This document shows, in pieces, positions 5,707 to 13,018 of a stretch of DNA of 21,816 nucleotides. The DNA lies in IMG/VR virus record IMGVR_UViG_3300042542_003620, positions 1 to 21,816 of that record. One strand, written 5' to 3'. A model generated the notes under the pieces. The model was not told where the DNA came from. It searched no databases and saw nothing but the letters and a program-made list of their open reading frames with translations. Positions within the stretch are counted from its first letter, which is position 1. Each line of letters begins with the position of its first letter. This DNA is from a virus. The translations under genes were made by a program, and so were the position numbers.

Positions 5707-8700
5707 CAGGCAATCCCTATTGCGCGGCGGCCGTCAAAGCTCACCCGATAAGCTTCGTAATCTTCCAGCGCCCTAGCGGTGATTGATTCGGCGTCGGCCA
5801 GAGTTATGGCGTCGGCGCCATTTGGGAGTCGGTAGACTGGGCCGGTGTGGGCGAGTTTAAACTCAACGGCAAAGCTGCCAGCCCTGCTACCTCTGCTAAG
5901 GTTGCCAGCTCTTCCAAGTTGGCGCGTGCCGAGGCGCTTGTCGAGACTTTCGCCTCCGAGCCACGCATCAGAAAGCCTGGGCACGCGCTTTTGGACGCCG
6001 CGGCCCCCGTAATAATCAATGACCTCTTCCTGGGGATGCAGCATGGCCATAAATCCGCCCCGGCCATCAAGCCCGCCAGACCGTGGGCCGTTGCCGGTGT
6101 GGCCGCCGCCGGCAAACTGGGGCACATTCACGGGCTGGATCATCCCCAACTGCGGGCCCCGCACAGCGGCGCTCACCGAATTAGCCGCCTGGATGAGGCG
6201 GTTGATCTGCTCGATAAAGGCGTTGACTGCCCGCCCTGCCAGCGACAACGCCGAATTGATCACCCCGCGCACGGTGCCAACAATTGATTCCCAGGCGTCG
6301 GTAATGGGCTGCACCAGGCCCACGGCATAGTCCCGCATGCCATCCATGGCCAGATTCCAGGTCTGCCCCAGGCGGGCAATCAGGCCATTCTCTGGGCCGA
6401 TGATCGTGTCGAAGAATGCTGCAAAGTTGTCACTGATATTCGGCAGAATGTTGCTGACGTAACTGCTGATGTTGTCCATCATTATGTTCCAGCCGCCGCC
6501 GATCATTGCGACGAACCCGGTTTCAGGGTTGGCGATTAGGTTCCATAGCCCCCTAAAGGCATCGGCAATCTTGTCGCGAAAAGCAAAAATAACAACGCCC
6601 AACGCAACAGCCGCAATCGCCAAGCCCGCCGGTGATGCCGCCACAACTGCAACAAATCCCAGCGCCGCTTGCGCCCAACTGCCAATGGTGGCGGCGATCC
6701 CTGCCCCCTTGATTGCTGTCACAAATGGAGGCAACGCCCCAGCCCAGCCGGCGATGGTCGCGCCTAGACCAAGGCCAGCAATGGTTTTGAGAGAAAACGC
6801 CACGCCAACCAGGAGCGGTGCAGCGATTACAAGAGCAGCGCCAAGAGCCCCAAAGCCAATTGCTAATTGCGTAATCAACGGATGCTCTTTAGCAAACTCT
6901 GCTACGGCTTGTGCCATTTCAATAAACTTATGAATTGCAGTGTTGATATGCGGCAACAACTGACTGCCTATCTCAATCTGCAAATTTTCTACATTGTTTT
7001 TGGCTAATTGAATTTGCGCCGCAGTTGTTTCCATTTGAACTCCAGCCTCAACGGTAACCGACCCCATGTTTTTAGTTTCATCACTTGCAACTTTTAACAT
7101 CTCGGCGAGCTTTTGTGTATTGTTAATCATCGGAAACAATCCCCTAGCCTCATCGCCAAAAAAGTCAGTAAACGTAGGTAGTTGCAGCTCTTGCGGCAAG
7201 CTTTTGATTTTATCCAGCATCGCAATTATCGTAGGCTCTGCGTTAGTGACCATGTTTCTAGCCAACAACAAGCCTGCACTTTCGCCCGACTTCCTAGCCG
7301 CCTCGTCTTGTTGAATTTTCAGCATCTTTTGCTGACCATCGTACAAAGCTCTTTCTTCTGTAAAAGATGCTTCTATGCCTTGCTTTTTGCTGTCCAGCCT
7401 TTCTTGCTCTGCTTGCTTAAACGCGGCGACACTTTCTTCGTATGCCTTTTTTTCCTTGTCGGACCTGTCTTTAATTGCTTGTGATTCTTGCTCTTTTCTT
7501 TCATTAATTGCATCCATCCTTAACTGAGAAGCATCTTCTATTGCTCGCTGTTCGCGCTTTAGATATTGCTGCGAGGCTTCATCAGTGCCAGTAATCCGTT
7601 TGCGGAGTTGCTCTAATTGGTCTTCAGTTTGCCGGCGCTCTGCCGTCTCGATAGTTCTGTATTTTTTGTTCAGCTTTTTTTCCTCTTGAGATACCTGCTG
7701 ATCCAGGATTTTTAGTTGTTCATCCATCCGCCTCTGAGCTTCGCGCAACACGCCATTTGTTTCCACCTCGGCCAGCCTGATCGCGCCATCTTTGCGACGG
7801 TTCAGGGCGTTCTCATAGCGCCGATCCTCGGCCGATTGCACCATCTCATCTTGTGCCTGGCTAATAGCGGTAGCCGCCTGACCCGATGCCATTCCCAGGG
7901 TCTGCAGCGCTCGAATCTGCCGATCCGTCATGGAGTCGCCACGGGTGAGGGCTTTGACCATGTTGTTGAAGCTGGTGGCGGCGACCTCAGTTTCGACGCC
8001 TGCCGAGATCATCGCCGCCCCAAAACCTGCAACTTGCTCCGCCGTCAATCCTGCCTGCTGCCCAACAGCTCCAGACCGTAAAGCAAATTCGATCAGCTGT
8101 TTACCATTGGCAGCACCGGCTTTATCAAGTTCATTCATTGTATCGGCCAGCTTCAATACGTCTGGCTGCGTTAATTTCATGCTATCGCGCATCTTCGCAA
8201 TAGACAAACCGGCCTCATTTGCCGTCATATTGAAAGCAATACTTATCTTTGCAACATCTCCGGCAAATTGCCGTACTTCCTCCCTTGCGATGCCTGACGC
8301 GCCGGCAGCGGCGTAAATCTCTCCAAATCCCTTGGCTGAGATCGGCAGCTCTAGGGATAGTTCTCTGATCTCGTCTGAGATTTCCGCAATTGCAGCCGGC
8401 GTCTCTAGGCCATCCATCACCTTGCGGACCTGGGAGATGCTGGTCTCAAAATCAATGGCTGCTTTGGTGCTGGTCACTAGCGCAACGCCAAAGCCCGCCG
8501 CGCCAGCAGCAGCAGCCTGCCAGGATCGGCTGTTGAGCACAGCATCAAATCCCCGGCTGAAAGATGCGTCGATCTTGTTGAGGCCAGACAGGACCGACTG
8601 CAGGCGGGTGGCTTCTACGTGAACCACGCGCAACGATTCAGCCTGAGCCTGGGCCGCCCTAAGCTGCGCATCTGCTACTTCTCTTTTTTTGGCAACAATG

Positions 8701-9218
8701 TTTGTGGTTATTACTAGCTCTTCCTGCGCAATTCGGTTAGCAGTCCTGGCGGCCTCGGTCTGCCGCAACATCTCTGGCGTGATCTTGCCGTAGGCGCCAG
8801 CAGTGGAAACCACCGACTGGGCTCGCTGCAGCTCCAGTTGGGTGGCCGTCTTTTTTGCCTGGGCCGTCTTCAGCTCGCCGGCTAACTGCTCTTCTGTCTG
8901 CTTGCGCCGCAGCTCCGCGCCTTTGACCTCCAGTGCCGCCATTTGGTTCTGAGCCGCCGCCCGATCCCTGTCGTTATCCAACAGCTTCATCCGCGACGCC
9001 AGCACCTGCTTATCGGCGTCCAGAATCTGGATCGATGCTGCCGTGGCCGCGGCCATCTGACGCTCTATCCCGTCGGTGCTGAAGACGCGAGCATTCTCCT
9101 GGGCCGCCAGCTTGGCCGATTTCGACACATTGATCAGCGTGTCGGAGAGCTTTGTGACGCTGCCCATCCCTGCGACTTCGGCCCCAATCTTCAGAATCGC
9201 GTCAAAATTGACGGCCAT
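5706..9218 (-). CDS. H: Tail tape measure protein, TP901 type, 1170 aa
   Basis: This sets tail length and is ejected through the tube. Residues 1-230 are an Ala/Gln/Lys coiled coil. A TP901-type core begins near 255 (FETSISQVRKVMDGL, ELSLELPISAKGFGEIYAAAG, VAGFGAAMISAGVE) and resumes after about 645 (FTDFFGDEARGLFPMINN, IEIGSQLLPHINTAI near 748). Between 450 and 644 lies a very charged coiled coil that interrupts the core. Residues about 780-885 are long hydrophobic Ala/Gly/Val stretches, the expected membrane-active part. The C-terminus has GGGHTGNGPRSGG and a short globular end. A GAGGGG lies 6 bases before the ATG, and the start overlaps the upstream TAA by one base (TAATG). Using lambda's ratio of tail length to tape length, a tail of about 170-190 nm is inferred. 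Confidence 0.93.
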   Translation of the reverse strand: MAVNFDAILKIGAEVAGMGSVTKLSDTLINVSKSAKLAAQENARVFSTDGIERQMAAATAASIQILDADKQVLASRMKLLDNDRDRAAAQNQMAALEVKGAELRRKQTEEQLAGELKTAQAKKTATQLELQRAQSVVSTAGAYGKITPEMLRQTEAARTANRIAQEELVITTNIVAKKREVADAQLRAAQAQAESLRVVHVEATRLQSVLSGLNKIDASFSRGFDAVLNSRSWQAAAAGAAGFGVALVTSTKAAIDFETSISQVRKVMDGLETPAAIAEISDEIRELSLELPISAKGFGEIYAAAGASGIAREEVRQFAGDVAKISIAFNMTANEAGLSIAKMRDSMKLTQPDVLKLADTMNELDKAGAANGKQLIEFALRSGAVGQQAGLTAEQVAGFGAAMISAGVETEVAATSFNNMVKALTRGDSMTDRQIRALQTLGMASGQAATAISQAQDEMVQSAEDRRYENALNRRKDGAIRLAEVETNGVLREAQRRMDEQLKILDQQVSQEEKKLNKKYRTIETAERRQTEDQLEQLRKRITGTDEASQQYLKREQRAIEDASQLRMDAINERKEQESQAIKDRSDKEKKAYEESVAAFKQAEQERLDSKKQGIEASFTEERALYDGQQKMLKIQQDEAARKSGESAGLLLARNMVTNAEPTIIAMLDKIKSLPQELQLPTFTDFFGDEARGLFPMINNTQKLAEMLKVASDETKNMGSVTVEAGVQMETTAAQIQLAKNNVENLQIEIGSQLLPHINTAIHKFIEMAQAVAEFAKEHPLITQLAIGFGALGAALVIAAPLLVGVAFSLKTIAGLGLGATIAGWAGALPPFVTAIKGAGIAATIGSWAQAALGFVAVVAASPAGLAIAAVALGVVIFAFRDKIADAFRGLWNLIANPETGFVAMIGGGWNIMMDNISSYVSNILPNISDNFAAFFDTIIGPENGLIARLGQTWNLAMDGMRDYAVGLVQPITDAWESIVGTVRGVINSALSLAGRAVNAFIEQINRLIQAANSVSAAVRGPQLGMIQPVNVPQFAGGGHTGNGPRSGGLDGRGGFMAMLHPQEEVIDYYGGRGVQKRVPRLSDAWLGGESLDKRLGTRQLGRAGNLSRGSRAGSFAVEFKLAHTGPVYRLPNGADAITLADAESITARALEDYEAYRVSFDGRRAIGIA

Positions 9219-9583
9219 TAGGAACCCCTCAGCAGTGTCAGCAACTCCAACTCGATGACGCGCAGATCATCCAGCAGCGCAGCAACCGCACCACGGCCGC
9301 GCCGCAGGCCCGCCAGGGCGATCACCGCCGGATAGTTGAGCCCGGTGCGCACTCGGTACGGATGCCCCTCTGGGGTGTATTCAGTGGCCCACTGCCATTG
9401 GGTTTGGACCTGGCACCAGAGCAAGAAGGCCTCCCAGTTCTCGGGCCATATCCAGCAAGTGGGCTCAGTAGGCTTGGGCCGATCCTCGCGGGGCTGAGGC
9501 ACGTAGACGATGCCCATGGCTTCGGCCGCCCGGCGCTGCCCTGCGTCCTCCTGCTCCCGTGTTTTGGCCGGCACCTGGGTCAT
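9218..9583 (-). CDS. T: Tail assembly chaperone T-like ORF (DUF1799), likely made as a G-T fusion
   Basis: Residues 44-84 show the DUF1799 signature: W-I-WPENW, then a hydrophobic stretch, TQWQW, and GLNYPAVIAL. The ORF's own ATG overlaps the upstream stop (ATGA), so it could be translated alone. However, the frame stays open upstream to 9625, exactly where a -1 shift at the GGGAAAG heptamer enters it. The added residues AANLQEIAREWFRQ look like a helix that belongs to the protein. In lambda the T part is made only as gpG-T, which binds tail tube subunits and the tape measure during tail assembly and is absent from the virion. The predicted fusion is 139 + 135 = 274 aa; lambda gpG-T is about 279. 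Confidence 0.85.
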   Translation of the reverse strand: MTQVPAKTREQEDAGQRRAAEAMGIVYVPQPREDRPKPTEPTCWIWPENWEAFLLWCQVQTQWQWATEYTPEGHPYRVRTGLNYPAVIALAGLRRGRGAVAALLDDLRVIELELLTLLRGS

Positions 9584-10041
9584 TTGTCGAAACCATTCCC
9601 TTGCGATTTCTTGGAGGTTGGCGGCTTTCCCTCGCTGTCACCGTCGAGGCCCTTGAGTTTTAGCCATGCCGCAACAATGGCACTCGCCATGCCCTCAATT
9701 CGAAGCATTTTGTTTTTTTCTTCTTCGGTGTACTCAAGGGGGTCACCACCTGGGTCGCGCACATCCTCCCCCCAGCCGCCCAGGATGCGATCAGCCCAAT
9801 CAATGTCGCTGACATTTGTGGCGCCCTTGGTGGCTTCGGGCAAAAGGCGCCCCTCGGTAATAGCCTTTCGAGTTTGGTCCCAATGCCAAATGGCTTGAGT
9901 TAAGGTATTAACTTCCTTTTGGTCCATCCGATTAAACTTAGCCGTAAAGGCCAAGTCTTCAGTTTCTCCATTTTTTAAGACAGCACCTTTTAGCACTACT
10001 CGGCAGGGATAGGTGCCGTCTACATTGAGCTTGTCAAACAT
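9580..10041 (-). CDS. G: Tail assembly chaperone, G-like, 153 aa
   Basis: It lies between tail tube and tape measure genes, as in lambda, and is followed by the DUF1799-like ORF. It begins MFDKLNVDGTYPCRVVLKG with a beta-rich N-terminal half (LAFTAKFNRMDQKEV). The middle is charged and helical. An acidic and hydrophilic C-terminal tail (DGDSEGKPPTSKKSQGNG) contains the slippery codons GGA-AAG at residues 138-139. The length is close to lambda gpG (140 aa). It would coat the tape measure during tail assembly, with a minority extended to the G-T form. A 41-bp gap separates it from the tail tube gene, the longest in the operon, and no strong Shine-Dalgarno is visible there. Confidence 0.82.
   Translation of the reverse strand: MFDKLNVDGTYPCRVVLKGAVLKNGETEDLAFTAKFNRMDQKEVNTLTQAIWHWDQTRKAITEGRLLPEATKGATNVSDIDWADRILGGWGEDVRDPGGDPLEYTEEEKNKMLRIEGMASAIVAAWLKLKGLDGDSEGKPPTSKKSQGNGFDK
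9625..9631 (-). promoter_or_regulatory. -1 ribosomal frameshift site GGGAAAG (G to G-T)
   Basis: On the minus strand the heptamer reads G GGA AAG in the frame of the upstream chaperone gene (GGA starts at 9630, a multiple of three from the ATG at 10041). It therefore has the X XXY YYZ phasing needed for simultaneous slippage. The same heptamer is used in lambda gene G. After a -1 shift, reading continues from 9625 in the frame of the downstream ORF (42 bases, 14 codons, upstream of its ATG) with no stop. I see no strong stem-loop just downstream. Confidence 0.85.
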
Positions 10042-10082
10042 GGAAATTAGGGCAAAGGATTGGAAGCAACAGGCTCAGCGAA

Positions 10083-11027
10083 TTAGGTCTGAACAATCGT
10101 CAGCTCTTGGTTAGCCGCTTCGGCAACCATCCGGCCTTGAAGTTGAATGTAGTTGTTATCCTTGACATTGACAAGGCTAGGCATTACCTGAACTTGTGGC
10201 AAGTTGAAGGTGTTGATGTTGCCAGCCACCGTACCGACTGGAAGCACCAACGCGCCTAGCTGAGAGTTAGAAGCATTGGTGAACACGTCCAATGTTTCAA
10301 TTGGAGGGCGAGCGATTGTAAGAGTAAATGTTACAGTTCGATCGGTAAAATCAATGTGAGGCACGCACCCAGCATTATCGTAATACTGGGTAATATTTTC
10401 GATGGTCAGCTCAAACGCCTCTACACAAACCCCAACACCGGCAAACGTCAGCGAGCCCGGTGTAGTGCTGGACGAATCAAACGGCACCGAATTGGCCAGT
10501 GGCGCCGGATAGCTCGGGGTTGGGTTGGCAACGGTTGCAGGAGGGCGGTAGAGGCCCATGTAGCTGGCAACGGCGCTCAATGGCTGCCCAGCCTGGCCGC
10601 TGATTACCAGCTTGCTGACTCGCCCGCCAGCAGCGGAGTACACCACGCCATCGCGGTGAAACCGTGCGGTGTGGGTGACCGCCGGCGGGGGCCATGCCAG
10701 GGCGTAGCTCACACTGCCGCTGCCCCCCGCGACCACGCTGGAATTGAAGCCTGCGGCCAGCATCACCGCATTAAGGGCCGAGATCGCGCCACGGGTGCCC
10801 GAGCCCGCAAACTCAAACGGGATGTCAGCGGAAACTTTGCGCTCGGTGATCGCCGCTGCCCGCTGCGTGCCAGGGCGAGCGCCTAGCTGTGTTCGCTCAA
10901 CCTCGACCCAGTCGGCAACATTGGGGTCAAACGATCCGCAAGGGATCGCGTTAGCCCCGGTCAGCGTTACCGCTGTGCCGCTGGTTGTTTCGGGGCCCAG
11001 GAGGAAAATTTGATCGCGGTAAGGCAT
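10083..11027 (-). CDS. V: Major tail tube protein, V-like, 314 aa
   Basis: It begins MPYRDQIFLLGPETTSGTAV, a typical tail tube N-terminus, and is beta-rich throughout. Notable segments are VEVERTQLGARPG, VSADIPFEFAGSG, then ISALNAVMLAAGF, and a C-terminal strand pair NNYIQLQGRMVA-EAANQELTIVQT. It forms the hexameric rings of the tail tube. It is longer than lambda V (246 aa), so an extra surface domain is possible. A GAGG sits 9 bases before the ATG. Its first 77 bases overlap the end of the small 80-aa gene in another frame. The position directly upstream of the G/T chaperones supports the call. Confidence 0.82.
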   Translation of the reverse strand: MPYRDQIFLLGPETTSGTAVTLTGANAIPCGSFDPNVADWVEVERTQLGARPGTQRAAAITERKVSADIPFEFAGSGTRGAISALNAVMLAAGFNSSVVAGGSGSVSYALAWPPPAVTHTARFHRDGVVYSAAGGRVSKLVISGQAGQPLSAVASYMGLYRPPATVANPTPSYPAPLANSVPFDSSSTTPGSLTFAGVGVCVEAFELTIENITQYYDNAGCVPHIDFTDRTVTFTLTIARPPIETLDVFTNASNSQLGALVLPVGTVAGNINTFNLPQVQVMPSLVNVKDNNYIQLQGRMVAEAANQELTIVQT

Positions 11028-11193
11028 CGGTCGAATCCTCGGGGGGTGATGGTTGAGGGGTTTGCTGGTCGGTGGCGGGAAGCTCTACTGCGGCAAAGGG
11101 CGCAACCTGCTGCCAATCGGACTGGCCCGGCTCCCAAATGAACTGGCCAGCCCCTTGGGGAAGCGGGGGAGGCGTGGGGTCTTCAGTGCTCAT
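10951..11193 (-). CDS. Small Pro-rich hypothetical protein, 80 aa
   Basis: It starts in an ATGA overlap with the tail terminator stop, and its last 77 bases overlap the tail tube gene in a different frame. Residues 1-36 (PTPPPLPQGAGQFIWEPGQ, SDWQQVAPFAAVEL) look conserved-domain-like. The rest is Pro/Ser/Gln-rich and probably disordered. There is no membrane segment. Small linker genes between U and V occur in many siphophages, but I do not recognise this one. The start overlap favours a real gene, although the long overlap at its end is unusual. Confidence 0.5.
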   Translation of the reverse strand: MSTEDPTPPPLPQGAGQFIWEPGQSDWQQVAPFAAVELPATDQQTPQPSPPEDSTDALPRSNFPPGPRNNQRHSGNADRG

Positions 11194-11669
11194 CTGATCA
11201 AAGTCACATCAGACTCTGCGGTCTTGTAGGTGACAGCATAAAGCAACCTCAGCCAACACGCTTGTGAGTCAGGCTCCGGAAACTGCCGGCCGCTTGACTG
11301 GATGCTCTGGCACAGGCCCCCCAGCGTGCGAGGGGGGGCCATGATCCGCCGATGCACTTCGGCATAGAACGGACCTAGCAACCGCCAGTTGGGCGGATCG
11401 CCTGGTTTCCTGGGCATGTAGATCGTGACCATGATAGGCAGCGTTGTTTGCACCCGGCAGGTATCCGCAACCTGGTCCCTGGCCATGCCCTCGCCTGGGT
11501 CGCCCTGCTCCAATCGAACTACCACGCCATCGCCTTCAGTCGCCACTCGGCTGGGGTCAAGCAGGAGCAGTCCAACCCCAGGAATATCGCTCCGGTCCTC
11601 GGTGGCCGCTGCGCCCTGCAGCAGATCGGCCAGGGCATCCATGATCTGGGCGTCGATGGGGAGGGTCAT
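11190..11669 (-). CDS. U: Tail terminator / completion protein, U-like, 159 aa
   Basis: It has an N-terminal helix (DAQIMDALADLLQGAAATED), a central beta region (VVVRLEQGD, QTTLPIMVTIYMP), a helix (FYAEVHRRIM) and a final strand (WLRLLYAVTYKTAESDVTLIR). This alpha/beta layout ending in a strand plus D/E is typical of tail terminator proteins, which cap the tube and join it to the head. It is slightly longer than lambda U (131 aa). It starts in an ATGA overlap and ends in another. Its position two genes before the tail tube supports the assignment. Confidence 0.7.
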   Translation of the reverse strand: MTLPIDAQIMDALADLLQGAAATEDRSDIPGVGLLLLDPSRVATEGDGVVVRLEQGDPGEGMARDQVADTCRVQTTLPIMVTIYMPRKPGDPPNWRLLGPFYAEVHRRIMAPPRTLGGLCQSIQSSGRQFPEPDSQACWLRLLYAVTYKTAESDVTLIR

Positions 11670-11890
11670 GGGTTGGGGGTGCGGTCCTGCTGGGGCTCGG
11701 CATGGGCGTCATGTCGCCGCCGGCCGCGCAGCAGGTTGCCAACCGCAGGAATGGCACCCTGGATAGGGCTTGGCATTAGCACACCTAGGGCCAATTGCCA
11801 GCGGCTCTCGCAGGCCTGGAACGGGCTTGGCACCCTGGCCTCACAGACGCCGATGTAGCCGGCAATCAGCAGGGCGGTAAACCAGTTCAT
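11666..11890 (-). CDS. Small membrane-associated protein, possible lipoprotein, 74 aa
   Basis: Residues 1-16 (MNWFTALLIAGYIGVC) form a hydrophobic segment ending in Cys16, which could be a weak lipobox (I-G-V-C) or simply a short membrane anchor. A second hydrophobic stretch (WQLALGVLMPSP) follows near 31-42. The tail is Arg-rich and hydrophilic (LLRGRRRH). Both ends overlap neighbours by ATGA, which argues for translation. The function is not recognised. With the two genes upstream it forms a run of three small membrane proteins, which could be holin- or spanin-like, or a superinfection-exclusion factor. That is inference only. Confidence 0.6.
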   Translation of the reverse strand: MNWFTALLIAGYIGVCEARVPSPFQACESRWQLALGVLMPSPIQGAIPAVGNLLRGRRRHDAHAEPQQDRTPNP

Positions 11891-12381
11891 CCCCTCCCCC
11901 TCGGCGTGGTCATAGGTGACAGGTTGTCGGTTTTGGTGTGAGGCATTTTATCCCAAATGGCGATCGCTTGCATTATCAGCCAGCCAGCCAGCAACGCCCC
12001 GCCACTACAAAAAGCCATTTTGATAAATATGCCGCTCATATTATCCTGCAAACCTTTAACGGCAGTTAGAAGTGCCTTGTTAGTCTCTTGACAAGCGTCT
12101 ACATCTTTCTGAAGCGCAAGAATCTCTAGGTCATGCTCTTTTAATCCGTCGGCATGCTCCTTTCTTGAGTCGGCATGTTCTTTTTTTATGTCTCTTATAT
12201 CAGACTCCGTTCGGGTTTGGCTTTCGCGTACGCTTGCTAAATCGTATTTTATAGACGTAACATCTTTAAGTTCTGTTCTGACTCCTCTAAATTCTTGACA
12301 AGCTTCTCTTAGTATAACTATCAAGCCGCTTACATCGCTCAGCGGGATCTGCTGTTCTGTGTCATGCCGCTCTTCGTTCAC
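11887..12381 (-). CDS. Coiled-coil protein with C-terminal membrane helix, 164 aa
   Basis: The GTG start at 12381 overlaps the stop of the 40-aa gene (GTGA). Residues 20-115 are predicted coiled coil by heptad pattern, including three tandem seven-residue units at 67-87 (KEHADSR, KEHADGL, KEHDLEI). Residues about 120-143 (KMAFCSGGALLAGWLIMQAI) are one membrane helix, followed by a hydrophilic 20-residue tail. The soluble-coil-then-helix layout resembles XhlA-type or Rz-like phage membrane proteins, but the length and position differ and no family match is claimed. The gene is AT-richer than its neighbours, consistent with separate origin. Confidence 0.72.
   Translation of the reverse strand: MNEERHDTEQQIPLSDVSGLIVILREACQEFRGVRTELKDVTSIKYDLASVRESQTRTESDIRDIKKEHADSRKEHADGLKEHDLEILALQKDVDACQETNKALLTAVKGLQDNMSGIFIKMAFCSGGALLAGWLIMQAIAIWDKMPHTKTDNLSPMTTPRGRG
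11960..11967. other. HIP1 octamer GCGATCGC
   Basis: A single perfect copy of the palindrome that is highly over-represented in many cyanobacterial genomes. One copy in 21.8 kb is weak support for a cyanobacterial host, because marine picocyanobacteria and phages often lack enrichment. Confidence 0.5.
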
Positions 12382-12500
12382 GGCTCCAACCTCCCGCGCA
12401 TCCAGCGACGCAGCGCGGGAATCTCAGCCAGGACGCCTAGTGCTACTGGGAACAAAACAAAGTGCAGCGCCGTCATGGCGCCAACATCCCATAGGTCCAT
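12378..12500 (-). CDS. 40-aa single-pass membrane protein
   Basis: The ATG at 12500-12498 follows the upstream stop (12503-12505) after 2 bp, and the TGA at 12380-12378 overlaps the next gene's GTG (GTGA). The product begins MDLWDVGAMTALHFVLFPVA and continues LGVLAEIPALRRWMRGRLEP. It is therefore a hydrophobic helix at about residues 9-27 followed by a basic, Arg-rich tail, a positive-inside anchor. Its exact fit between coupled neighbours is the main evidence that it is real. It is shorter than usual gene-finding cut-offs. Holin-like or regulatory membrane peptide roles are possible, but the function is unknown. Confidence 0.65.
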   Translation of the reverse strand: MDLWDVGAMTALHFVLFPVALGVLAEIPALRRWMRGRLEP

Positions 12501-12502
12501 GG

Positions 12503-13018
12503 CTAAGCGCCGGGCGGAGTTATGGCGATTATAGCCTCATTAAGGGCAACCATGAAGGCCGTTGGCAAATTGTATCTGGCGGCTAAGGCTAGAAATTCTT
12601 GGACCAGTTCCGCCTTGTTTTGCTCGGGCTGCACCGAAACAATCAGCAAGAGTCCTTGTAAATATTCGGCAAAATCTCCTTTATCCTGGAAACGATCTAG
12701 GCGGGAGTGAGAGAACGTCACCGCAAGGCGAGCGGAAGCATTTTCAGAATCCAGGGCCAACGCCATTGCGTCCACGTATCCGTTTTCAGTCATGATCGCC
12801 TGCCTAAACTCCGACCAATCCGTGCTAGTTGCGCCATTAATTCCGTAATACCCCTCGGCTGCCACCAGGGAATCAAACCACGTCCAGCCGTGACAAGGAT
12901 AAGTGTATGAATCTTTCTCGGACGCAAGCAACGGTTCAGTGTTTGGCGTGTAGACCGCCGTTGGAGCGCAACGCAGTTCGCCATCCAGAAACCGGTAAAA
13001 CCCTGCTGTTGTAGTCAT
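12503..13018 (-). CDS. Hypothetical protein following the fibre genes, 171 aa
   Basis: The ATG at 13018 (MTTTAGFYRFLDGELRCAP) overlaps the previous stop as ATGA and is preferred to an upstream alternative at 13033. The N-terminal half has a FYRFLDGEL...YTYPCHGWTWFDS...YYGI pattern (about residues 7-60), and the C-terminal half is helical (FQDKGDFAEYLQGLLLIVSV, FLALAARYNLPTAFMVALNEAI). There is no signal or membrane segment. Placed directly after two fibre genes and coupled to them, it could be a fibre assembly chaperone or fibre-associated protein. That is positional inference; I do not recognise the family. Confidence 0.7.
   Translation of the reverse strand: MTTTAGFYRFLDGELRCAPTAVYTPNTEPLLASEKDSYTYPCHGWTWFDSLVAAEGYYGINGATSTDWSEFRQAIMTENGYVDAMALALDSENASARLAVTFSHSRLDRFQDKGDFAEYLQGLLLIVSVQPEQNKAELVQEFLALAARYNLPTAFMVALNEAIIAITPPGA

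Noticed and set aside
9362-9898. Plus-strand open frame of 178 codons opposite the G/T chaperones
   Set aside because: Covers two genes with strong evidence (slippery site, DUF1799 signature). Composition is low-complexity and unlike a protein.
10042-10082. Promoter in the 41-bp gap between tail tube and chaperone genes
   Set aside because: No convincing -10/-35 pair was seen, and phage late genes of this type are usually read as one transcript.
11666-12500. Firm call of a holin/spanin lysis cassette
   Set aside because: The membrane features are real, but no endolysin is adjacent and no family motif is recognised, so only the observation is reported.
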